NCBI GenBank assembly: GCA_017410585.1
Contig: JAFQQM010000060.1
Location: forward strand, 1 to 43,797
DNA from: Clostridia bacterium
GTDB taxonomy: Bacteria; Bacillota; Clostridia; Oscillospirales; Acutalibacteraceae
Reading direction: 5' to 3'
Length of the DNA stretch: 43,797 nt
In this document: positions 1 through 6,565 of the stretch, in pieces
Position numbering within the stretch: the stretch's first letter is position 1
Layout: each line of letters begins with the position of its first letter
The notes under the pieces: model-generated
What the model was told of the DNA's origin: nothing
Databases searched by the model: none
What the model saw: only the letters and a program-made list of their open reading frames with translations
Program-made: the position numbers and the translations under genes

Positions 1-34
1 AAATCATCCCAAAACCCATAAAACCGGCGGTGCA
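1..34. repeat. terminal direct repeat, left copy
   Basis: These 34 bases are identical to the last 34 bases of the window (43764-43797). No gene lies in 1-228. The stretch also holds GCATCGCCGCCGGT at 118-131, found again at 43681-43694, and a T/A-rich imperfect inverted repeat (about 35-60 against 130-147). The identity of the ends could mean a circular molecule, a repeat-bounded segment, or an assembly overlap; the sequence alone cannot separate these. Confidence 0.9.
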
Positions 35-147
35 AAGCAGTTTTTTGAAAAGAAAACGGTTAGCGAGACAACGATGATTGCGAGCGCATACTGGCGTATG
101 ACGAGCAATCAGAGGCCGCATCGCCGCCGGTTTCTTTCAAAAAACCG

Positions 148-176
148 TTGCGAGTTCGGCTCGCTTATGGTATACT
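148..176 (+). promoter_or_regulatory. promoter of the first AraC gene
   Basis: A -35 box TTGCGA (148-153) is followed by a 17-base spacer and a -10 box TATACT (171-176), about 52 bases before the start codon at 229. The GATTGA (184-189) and TCAATC (203-208) inverted pair lies just downstream of the expected transcription start and could be a repressor site. Confidence 0.6.
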
Positions 177-202
177 CATTATAGATTGACGATAACAATA
201 AA

Positions 203-214
203 TCAATCGGAAAA
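203..214 (+). promoter_or_regulatory. 12-base motif shared with the second AraC promoter
   Basis: TCAATCGGAAAA here, between promoter and ribosome binding site of the first AraC gene, recurs exactly at 3709-3720, where it overlaps the -35 box of the second AraC operon. ATCGGAAAA, nine of the twelve bases, is also at 38925-38933, beside the third AraC gene. It may be a shared operator; this is inference from position and identity. Confidence 0.4.
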
Positions 215-228
215 AGGACAGAAAACGT

Positions 229-1038
229 ATGATTTTGAATAGTATTTCCGTATCGCCTGTGTTTACCATTCGCCAATTTCATACCGCCTTCCGGTACGAG
301 TGGGATAACGGTTTTTCGTATATGGGGGAGTCGCACGATTTCTGGGAGGCGGTGTACGTCAAGGCGGGGGAGGTGCAGGTCACCGAAGGCGCCAACATCT
401 ATTCCCTAAAAGAAGGAGAACTCATCCTGCACGCCCCGATGGAATTTCACAACATCCGCAGTGAAGAAGGCGCTTCCTCGCGGGTGCTGATCCTCAGTTT
501 TTCGACCGAAGGCGAATTGCCCGATAAACTCACCCGCGGCGTGTTCCGCTTAAGTGAGACCGAGCGGGAGGACTACGAGGGGGTGTTTGAACTGGTGTAT
601 CGGTTGTTTCAGCGACGAGACGAGGATCCGTATGCCGGCACCGAGTGTGCCGGCCGTCTGACCGCCTTTCTTATCGGCGTGGGTCGGGGCGGCGAGGCGG
701 AACGTCCGCTGGTGCGTTCCCGCAGTGCGCAGGAATACCGGCGGGTGGTCAACGCCATGACCGCCCGCGTGTACGAGAATATCGCGCTGGAGGACATCGC
801 CGCCGCCGAAAACATCAGCGTCAGTTATTTAAAACTGCTGTTTAAGATGTATTCGGGCACCAGCCCGAAACTGTACTGGTCGAGGCTTCGCTGTAACGAG
901 GCGGTCAAACTGCTACAGCAGGGGGTTTCGCCCACCGAAATTGCCGACCGGATGAACTTTTCCTCTCCCAACTACTTTTCCACCTTTTTTAAACGAATGA
1001 CCGGCATTTCCCCTCGCGATTACCCGCAAAATGCGTAA
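229..1038 (+). CDS. AraC-family transcriptional regulator
   Basis: This 269-residue protein has the standard two-part AraC plan. The N-terminal half is a cupin-like sensor with the segment ESHDFWEAVYVKAGE (around residues 36-50) and a following H-x-P-x-E-F-H-N stretch typical of sugar-sensing AraC regulators. The C-terminal 100 residues carry two helix-turn-helix motifs, ending with the conserved SPNYFSTFFKRMTGISPRDY pattern. The start is an ATG preceded by AAAGGA, and the gene has its own promoter. It is followed by a bidirectional terminator, so it is monocistronic. The sensor resembles those of the other two AraC proteins in the window (2738-3655 and 38952-39842), suggesting they respond to related sugars. 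The ligand cannot be read from sequence. It probably controls the neighbouring operons, but its target is unknown. Confidence 0.92.
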   Translation: MILNSISVSPVFTIRQFHTAFRYEWDNGFSYMGESHDFWEAVYVKAGEVQVTEGANIYSLKEGELILHAPMEFHNIRSEEGASSRVLILSFSTEGELPDKLTRGVFRLSETEREDYEGVFELVYRLFQRRDEDPYAGTECAGRLTAFLIGVGRGGEAERPLVRSRSAQEYRRVVNAMTARVYENIALEDIAAAENISVSYLKLLFKMYSGTSPKLYWSRLRCNEAVKLLQQGVSPTEIADRMNFSSPNYFSTFFKRMTGISPRDYPQNA

Positions 1039-1039
1039 C

Positions 1040-1077
1040 AAAAAAGTACCCCCAACCGCGGTGGGGGGTACTTTTTT
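1040..1077. terminator. bidirectional rho-independent terminator
   Basis: An A6 run, the stem arm GTACCCCC, a short CCGCGG-containing loop, the arm GGGGGTAC and a T6 run form a strong hairpin with a U-tract in both directions. It ends the first AraC gene on the plus strand and the RpiB gene on the minus strand, which converge here. Confidence 0.9.
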
Positions 1078-1083
1078 GTTTTC

Positions 1084-1662
1084 TCAAATATCGTCCGGCT
1101 TGGTTTCCAACTGCAACGGGAAATCGCCCAGTTTGTCGACCTTGAAGCCATTGGCTTTGTAGGTCTCGTAATCGAAGGCTTCCAGTTCGTCGATGGCCAG
1201 TTTATGGAATTCGTAGAAGTTTTTCCACCACTCGTAGCCGGAACCAAGTTCGGCATTGAGGTAGGCATCTGCGATGTCGCAACCCATGGCGGGGGCAACG
1301 TAGAACGCGCCCATTGCCAACACGTTGACGCCGTTGCCGGTGATGGCGCGAAGCGCCGCCGGAACGCTCTCAACCACGCCGGCGTGGACATGCGGGCATT
1401 TGCTGGCGGCGATGTGGATGCCCATACCGGTTCCGCAGAACAGCAAGGCACGCTCAAACTCGCCTTCCGAGATCATCGAGCCGACCCGCAGACCGACGCG
1501 GTGGAACATCAGATCGGTATCGTCCGGATCGCTGTCCGCCTTAACACCCATATCGGTGATCTCCCAACCCTTGGCCTTGAGGTGGGCGACGACCGCTTCC
1601 TTCAGCGGATAACCGGCGAAGTCTGCGCCGACGACCAGTTTCTTGTCTTTGACCATTTTCAT
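1084..1662 (-). CDS. RpiB/LacAB-family sugar-phosphate isomerase
   Basis: The 192-residue protein belongs to the RpiB/LacA/LacB family of cytoplasmic aldose-ketose isomerases for phosphorylated sugars. It begins with the family strand VVGADFAGYPLK and has the cysteine-containing loop FCGTGMGIHIAASK; the Cys corresponds to the catalytic Cys of RpiB enzymes. A later GNGVNVLAMGA segment matches the family's conserved N-x-x-N-V-L-x-x-G region. It differs from ribose-5-phosphate isomerase in two ways: the usual D-H-A-G is D-F-A-G, and the usual histidine before the N-V-L segment is absent. It also has about 40 extra C-terminal residues. The substrate is therefore probably not ribose 5-phosphate. 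It is the last gene of a leftward operon with an AraC regulator and a hydrolase. The start ATG is preceded by GAGGAAAA. Confidence 0.85.
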   Translation of the reverse strand: MKMVKDKKLVVGADFAGYPLKEAVVAHLKAKGWEITDMGVKADSDPDDTDLMFHRVGLRVGSMISEGEFERALLFCGTGMGIHIAASKCPHVHAGVVESVPAALRAITGNGVNVLAMGAFYVAPAMGCDIADAYLNAELGSGYEWWKNFYEFHKLAIDELEAFDYETYKANGFKVDKLGDFPLQLETKPDDI

Positions 1663-1710
1663 TGTATTTTCCTCGCTTTCGCTTATTATTTCGTCCCTTG
1701 ACGGGATAGG

Positions 1711-2721
1711 TTACTTGGTGGTTCGCAGGTCGGCGATCAGCCGCTCGATCGGCCGATCGTCGCGGCAGAATTCGTGACCGCCGTCAAACACGATCAGTTC
1801 CACCCAATCGGTGCCGACTTCGTCGCAGTATCCCTTCAGTTTTTCAAAACTTTCCACGCCGTATCGGTGGTCGAACAGTTCGTCGTGGTCGGCAATTTCC
1901 AGACACAGCCGGCGGGGATAGATCAGACAGGCGATCTCGGCATCGTCAAACTGCTTGGCGGCACGCCACCAAGTCCAGTCCTGCCACGGTACCTGATCGC
2001 GGGAGTTGAAGAACGCACACGAGACCGCCGAGCGGATACGGGTGTCCACGGCGGTGGTAAATAACGTGTAGAATCCGCCGTAGGAAAGCCCCACCATCCC
2101 GAAGCAGGAAACGTAATCCTGTGCCTCGAAGTAGTCGAGGATCCGCCGGATGCCGTAGACCTCCACGGCGGTGATGGAACTGCCCACCCGCTTGAGGTCG
2201 ATATCCAGTGCTTGGCGGTTGTACGGCACCTCGTAGGCGTCCTCCCACAGCAGTAACTGCGGGGCAAAGAGGTGGACGCCGTGCCGCTTGACGCGTTGCA
2301 ACATATCGTTGTAGTTGCCGGTACCCTCGCCGAACAGATCGGCGATGAATTCCGGCGTGCCGTTGCCGCCGCACTGGGTGATGACCAACGGCTGTGTCCC
2401 TTCTGCCCGATAGAACAGACCGTGCATCCGCAACCCCGGCAACACCTCGAAGTGCATCCGGTAGACGCGGTAGCCTTCCTCTTCAAAAAGGAGTTCGGCG
2501 GTGGCGGCCGGCGGTGCGGCCTCACGCGGCTCGGTCAACGGCCAGCCGAGCATTTGGCAAAACTGTGCCCGATAGGTTTCGGGATCTTGGAAGATATTCT
2601 TGGCCACGGCGGCACGCTGTGTGCCGGCCTCCTGCTTTTTCTGTTCGACGAGACGTTGCAGGGCCTCTGCGTATTCCCGACGGAAACCGTTGGCGGTTTT
2701 TCTTTCTTCGTAATAAGCCAT
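1711..2721 (-). CDS. cytoplasmic alpha/beta hydrolase, putative carbohydrate esterase
   Basis: This 336-residue protein has no signal peptide and carries an alpha/beta-hydrolase core. The nucleophile elbow G-L-S-Y-G-G places the serine near residue 213; likely partners are an Asp in ADHDELF (about 278-280) and His316 in GGHEF. The layout resembles the acetyl-xylan-esterase-like and Abhydrolase_7-type families, which remove acyl groups from sugars or small esters. The start ATG follows AAAGGAG. It lies 16 bases after the second AraC gene and about 48 bases before the RpiB gene, so the three form one operon. A role in deacetylating imported oligosaccharides is inferred from the locus. A dipeptidyl-peptidase-like activity is possible but less likely, because the propeller domain is missing. 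Confidence 0.8.
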   Translation of the reverse strand: MAYYEERKTANGFRREYAEALQRLVEQKKQEAGTQRAAVAKNIFQDPETYRAQFCQMLGWPLTEPREAAPPAATAELLFEEEGYRVYRMHFEVLPGLRMHGLFYRAEGTQPLVITQCGGNGTPEFIADLFGEGTGNYNDMLQRVKRHGVHLFAPQLLLWEDAYEVPYNRQALDIDLKRVGSSITAVEVYGIRRILDYFEAQDYVSCFGMVGLSYGGFYTLFTTAVDTRIRSAVSCAFFNSRDQVPWQDWTWWRAAKQFDDAEIACLIYPRRLCLEIADHDELFDHRYGVESFEKLKGYCDEVGTDWVELIVFDGGHEFCRDDRPIERLIADLRTTK

Positions 2722-2737
2722 AGTATCGTCTCCTTTT

Positions 2738-3655
2738 TCAGTTGATCAGTCGGTCGAGAGAGCGTTGATATTCCAGCGGGGACAACCCGCTGACCCGTTT
2801 GAAGGTCTTGGAAAAATAGCCGGGGCTGGAAAAGCCCAACAGTTCGGAGATATCCGAAAGGGAATGTTTCCGTTCTCGGATGAGTTCCTTTGCCCGTTCC
2901 ACCTTGGCGCGGTTGAAATATTCGATGACGGTGGAACCGGTCTGCTCCTTAAAATGCGAACAGATGTAGTTTTTGCTGTAGTGGAAGGTGTCGCAAAGCG
3001 CGTTGATGGAAACCGACTTGTCCACGTTATCCAACAGGTATTTTTCCACCGCTTCGATCAGGTTTTTCGGGTCGGTGGTCTTGGCGGAAAGCATCGACAG
3101 CACCGGCGCAAAACTGTCCTTTTGCACCTGCTTTCGCAGGAAGGAGATAAGCAGTTCTTCCAGATAATTTTTGACCAACTGACGGGAACCGAGTACGGTA
3201 TTTTCGCGCGGTTCCAGTTCCGAAACGGTGGGGTCGATGATCGGCAGATAAAAGGCGTTTCGCCCTTCCTTGATCAGTTTGGAGATGATATCCCGCTGGG
3301 CGGGGGTGATGGTCAGGCGCTGTCCGGCGATCGCTTCGATCACCTTATTTTTGCAGGAAAACGAGACCACGAATACGTTGAATAACTGCCGCCCGTTGCC
3401 GCCGAGATTGTGGTAGACGTTGGGGGCGGTCAGCACCGCCTCGCCGCGGTTTAATTGGATGCGTCGCCCTTCGTTATCCACAAAGCAATCGCCCTTATCG
3501 GCATACAGCAGTTCCCAGAAATCGTGCCGCTCGCCGGTGAAAAAGTAGTCGGCGGGGAACTCGTAATAGTACAGGGAATGCAGTTTGGTGACCGTGACCA
3601 GTTCGGTTAGGGCCAGAGACGGGAACGAGGGGAGGGAATTATTGGCATTTTCCAT
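2738..3655 (-). CDS. AraC-family transcriptional regulator
   Basis: The 305-residue regulator has an N-terminal cupin-like sensor, including GERHDFWELLYADKGD, and a C-terminal AraC helix-turn-helix pair ending in SPGYFSKTFKRVSGLSPLEY. I place the start at the ATG at 3655. An upstream in-frame TTG at 3670 overlaps the ribosome binding site (GAGGTGG), so it is unlikely to be used. The gene leads the leftward operon with the hydrolase and RpiB genes and is transcribed divergently from the large surface-protein cluster. A regulator in this position commonly controls both divergent units. The linker between the halves (about residues 120-195) is longer than in the first AraC protein. The ligand is unknown. 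Confidence 0.92.
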   Translation of the reverse strand: MENANNSLPSFPSLALTELVTVTKLHSLYYYEFPADYFFTGERHDFWELLYADKGDCFVDNEGRRIQLNRGEAVLTAPNVYHNLGGNGRQLFNVFVVSFSCKNKVIEAIAGQRLTITPAQRDIISKLIKEGRNAFYLPIIDPTVSELEPRENTVLGSRQLVKNYLEELLISFLRKQVQKDSFAPVLSMLSAKTTDPKNLIEAVEKYLLDNVDKSVSINALCDTFHYSKNYICSHFKEQTGSTVIEYFNRAKVERAKELIRERKHSLSDISELLGFSSPGYFSKTFKRVSGLSPLEYQRSLDRLIN

Positions 3656-3683
3656 AAAAAACCACCTCAAATATCGTAGTTTT

Positions 3684-3712
3684 AGAATAACACCGACCAG
3701 TTAATTTGTCAA
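3684..3712 (-). promoter_or_regulatory. promoter of the leftward AraC-hydrolase-RpiB operon
   Basis: Read on the minus strand, a perfect -35 TTGACA (3707-3712) is followed by a 17-base spacer and TATTCT (3684-3689). The 12-base motif shared with the first AraC leader (3709-3720) overlaps the -35 box. Confidence 0.65.
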
Positions 3713-3724
3713 TCGGAAAATTTG

Positions 3725-3740
3725 AAAAGTACAAAAGTAC
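3725..3740 (+). repeat. tandem 8-base repeat between divergent promoters
   Basis: AAAAGTAC occurs twice in a row (3725-3732, 3733-3740), upstream of both divergent promoters. It may be a pair of activator half-sites; this is inferred only from position. Confidence 0.5.
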
Positions 3741-3750
3741 AAGAGAAGGG

Positions 3751-3820
3751 GATAATTTCGCATTGCCACCGGCCTATTTTGCGTGGTATAATACACATTA
3801 GAATAGACTGCGAAATTATC
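3751..3820. promoter_or_regulatory. operator-like inverted repeat around the surface-cluster promoter
   Basis: GATAATTTCGCA (3751-3762) and its exact reverse complement TGCGAAATTATC (3809-3820) lie 58 bases apart centre to centre. The left arm is just upstream of the -35 box and the right arm just downstream of the expected transcription start. Extending outward, 14 of 15 positions match. The arrangement suits a regulator that binds both arms; which protein binds is not known. Confidence 0.6.
3763..3792 (+). promoter_or_regulatory. promoter of the large surface/transport cluster
   Basis: TTGCCA (3763-3768), an 18-base spacer and a perfect TATAAT (3787-3792) lie about 74 bases before the first start codon at 3866. 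The leader contains a small hairpin, CTCCGC (3820-3825) paired with GCGGAG (3832-3837). No other strong promoter was noticed before 36381, so this may drive much of the 32-kb cluster. Confidence 0.7.
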
Positions 3821-3865
3821 TCCGCTTGTCGGCGGAGCATTTTGACGATTGCGAGGGGTAGAACG

Positions 3866-6550
3866 ATGAAAAAGACGGTAAGCGTGTTGCTGACGCTCTG
3901 TGTGCTGCTGACGGTGGCGCTGAGCGGGACGCTGTCGGTATCGGCGGCGGTCGGCTATCAATTGGATTTTGCCCCGACCGATATGGTATACGACGTTTCC
4001 AACGGCGCGTGGACCCCGTCGGTGGGGGACACCACCTGTATGAACTACCCCGGCTACGCGGTGGTGGATAAGGGCGGCGCCGCCGCGATCCGCCGGTTTG
4101 TTGCGCCGGCGGACGGCCCGTTGAAGATGGCGTGGGGCGGCGGTGTGTACGTCGACAACAGTCAAGGCAATCTCACCGGTGCAACGGTGCAGTTTGCGGT
4201 CACCGACGGCGAAGGGCGGATCCTCTTTCCGAAAAACGGTGATCTCGCCACCGTCAAGGAAGGCACCCCGCTGAACGTGGAGTTGGACGTCGCCTCGGTC
4301 AAAAAAGGGGATACCTTCTATATCGTGGTAATGAATCCTTCGGTCGACCGTCTGGTTTGCGTGCTGAATTTCGGCGTGGTGGTCAACGGTACCTCCTACA
4401 GCAACGGCGCCGGTCAATTGTACGACGGTATTCTGCAGGGCGGCAAGGGCTGGTACCACCAATATGCACCCACTGTGACGAAATCGGTCGCTCCCGAAAA
4501 ACAACCAAACCCCGACGAGGATGAACCGAAGCCGCCGGTGGAGGATACGCCGGTCGTTAAACCCGACTACACCATCGAAACGGTCACCGACGGTTTCGTG
4601 GAAATGACCGCGTTTATGAATAACTGGTGGTGGGCGGATGCACAGGGGCAAAACCCTGCTTCGCCTTCTTTCGGGATGGCCAACGGCACCCACACCCAGC
4701 CGCCGGCTCCCGGCTATATGACCGCCCGTGGCTTTAAGATCGAGAAGTCCGGCACGGTCACCTTCTCCGGTACGGTACTGCTGGATATCAACGCCAATAT
4801 GGGGGTGGCGGAAAACGCCGACACCATTGGCTTTATGGTGATTGAAAAGAACAGCAATATGGTGCTGTATCCTTCCGGCTCGTCGGAGTTTATGGTGCTG
4901 AAGAACACCGAAGAAAACCGCACCACCCCGACCATGATCTCGGGTACATACGAAGCGAAGGCAGGGGACGAACTGCTGTTTATCACCCGCAATGAGACGG
5001 ACGGCAAGGTGCCGTCGGTGCAGGTGATCATGAACGTCTACGGTGACGTGGACGGTAACCGCACGTTGCTGGGTAACACCCACGAGGGCTTCTCCGGCAC
5101 GCAGGGCAAAAACGGTTGGCGTTACTACTATGCTTCCATCAAGGGCTTCAAGACACCGGTCATTCCGGCCGCCAACATCTTCGATAAGGCGGCCCATTTC
5201 AACCAAAGCGACAGCGCGTGGTATCTCTCGCCCGAGGCGGTGACCGAGCCGGTCATCAACGCCTACGGCGCCGCTATCACCGCTTCGTCGGTGACGGTGA
5301 CCGAGCGTGCGGCGGCCGCTATTGGCTACAAGGCCGCACGGGCGGGCAAACAGAACTTTACCTTTACCCACGACGGCGTGGATGCCGCCGCGAAGATCGG
5401 TTTTACCGTGGTTAAAAAAGCCACTTTTGAGCCGGTGACTGCGTGGCAATTGTTGGATGCCAAGGAGCAGACGGTCAGCGGGTCGTTTACGGCGAGTGCG
5501 GACGATGAGTATCTGTTCGTGCTGGCCATGCTTGGTGTCGGTGACAAACAGACGGTGCCGGTCACGCTGGAGGTTGGTGGCTCGTCGTTGGCGTCGGACC
5601 TGAACGGTACGCAGGGCAACGGTCAGTTGTACTATTACTTTGCGCCGGTCGAGGACGTTTGCAACGAACTGCTGGAGACCAAGCGGGAGGAGACCCCGTA
5701 CCTGTCGGACGACGCGGCGGGTATCCGTGACGTGGTGTTCGATCTGCAGCAACTACCGCAGTTTGACGAAGAAAAATGGATGTGGAGCGTCGGTGATTGG
5801 GAAAATCCTGCCTCGGCCGAGTTTATGGCGGTGCTGATGGAAAATGCACAGGTCTCCACCCCCAACTACAGTTTGGTGCGCGGCTACACCGCGCAGAGCG
5901 ACTGCGTCATCAGCGTGTACGGTAACCTGTTCTCCGAAGTGCCGGAGTTCCTCGGTGCCGCCCCCAACGAGGCGTTGTTCGATTTTATGATCTGCAACAG
6001 CAAGGGGCAGATCATGTACCCCGAAGACCAGACCGGTTTCCATACCTTCCGCATCGCCGATCTGACGGCGAATAAACCGATCATGGTCAACGTCTCGGCC
6101 AAGATCAACGAAGGCGAAAAGGTGTACATCGTCTTCCGTAACCGCTCGGACAAGGCGTTTGCGTATCTGTACACCCATTTCCAGATCTTTGAAACGCCGG
6201 AGGGTGAAAACCCCGGCACGCCGCTGACCGGCGCCGCCGACGGCTTCTCGGATACGCAGGGCGCGGATGGCTGGAACTACTATTATACGACCAACGACAG
6301 TTACCGTTTCGTGAAAGGCACCAAGTTGGACAAGGTCATCACCGGCGGCAATATGAGCGGGATGCTCGGCGGCTCGGACGATGACGGCGACGACGCCGAT
6401 CCGATCGTGACCGGTCCGGATCCGCTGTGGACGACCCTGTTTTGGGTGTCGCTCGGATTGGATATCGTGTGTGTGATCTTGTTGGCGCTGTTTATCGTGA
6501 TGAAACTGCGCCGACCGAAAAACGACCCGCCGCAGGAGGCGGCAACCTAA
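3866..6550 (+). CDS. membrane-anchored surface protein with four repeated beta-rich modules
   Basis: The 894-residue protein starts at the ATG at 3866 (preceded by GAGGGG), which opens a clear signal peptide ending SVSAA near residue 28. Four modules follow at about residues 29-207, 234-425, 435-595 and 620-812, separated after the first by a Pro/Glu-rich linker. The modules end in a G-W-x-Y-Y-Y-like motif, and three of the four have a D/N-x-x-G-x-I-hydrophobic-aromatic-P-like strand. After an acidic stretch (SDDDGDDADP) comes a transmembrane helix (about 853-877) and a basic tail, so it is a type I membrane protein with its modules outside the cell. The same module occurs in the proteins at 21099-23993 and 23998-28032. 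No catalytic motif is visible; glycan binding or scaffolding is inferred. It is the first gene of the cluster, 15 bases before the binding-protein gene. Confidence 0.8.
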   Translation: MKKTVSVLLTLCVLLTVALSGTLSVSAAVGYQLDFAPTDMVYDVSNGAWTPSVGDTTCMNYPGYAVVDKGGAAAIRRFVAPADGPLKMAWGGGVYVDNSQGNLTGATVQFAVTDGEGRILFPKNGDLATVKEGTPLNVELDVASVKKGDTFYIVVMNPSVDRLVCVLNFGVVVNGTSYSNGAGQLYDGILQGGKGWYHQYAPTVTKSVAPEKQPNPDEDEPKPPVEDTPVVKPDYTIETVTDGFVEMTAFMNNWWWADAQGQNPASPSFGMANGTHTQPPAPGYMTARGFKIEKSGTVTFSGTVLLDINANMGVAENADTIGFMVIEKNSNMVLYPSGSSEFMVLKNTEENRTTPTMISGTYEAKAGDELLFITRNETDGKVPSVQVIMNVYGDVDGNRTLLGNTHEGFSGTQGKNGWRYYYASIKGFKTPVIPAANIFDKAAHFNQSDSAWYLSPEAVTEPVINAYGAAITASSVTVTERAAAAIGYKAARAGKQNFTFTHDGVDAAAKIGFTVVKKATFEPVTAWQLLDAKEQTVSGSFTASADDEYLFVLAMLGVGDKQTVPVTLEVGGSSLASDLNGTQGNGQLYYYFAPVEDVCNELLETKREETPYLSDDAAGIRDVVFDLQQLPQFDEEKWMWSVGDWENPASAEFMAVLMENAQVSTPNYSLVRGYTAQSDCVISVYGNLFSEVPEFLGAAPNEALFDFMICNSKGQIMYPEDQTGFHTFRIADLTANKPIMVNVSAKINEGEKVYIVFRNRSDKAFAYLYTHFQIFETPEGENPGTPLTGAADGFSDTQGADGWNYYYTTNDSYRFVKGTKLDKVITGGNMSGMLGGSDDDGDDADPIVTGPDPLWTTLFWVSLGLDIVCVILLALFIVMKLRRPKNDPPQEAAT

Positions 6551-6565
6551 AAGGAGGAAACCGTT

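Noticed and set aside
109-336. Short minus-strand frame over the first AraC promoter
   Set aside because: It covers the promoter and the AraC start, has no ribosome binding site and no recognisable content.
1204-1701. Plus-strand frame opposite the RpiB gene
   Set aside because: It is antisense to a gene with clear family motifs and ribosome binding site.
3722-3865. N-terminal extension of the first surface protein
   Set aside because: The extension spans the promoter and operator, while the ATG at 3866 opens a proper signal peptide with a ribosome binding site.
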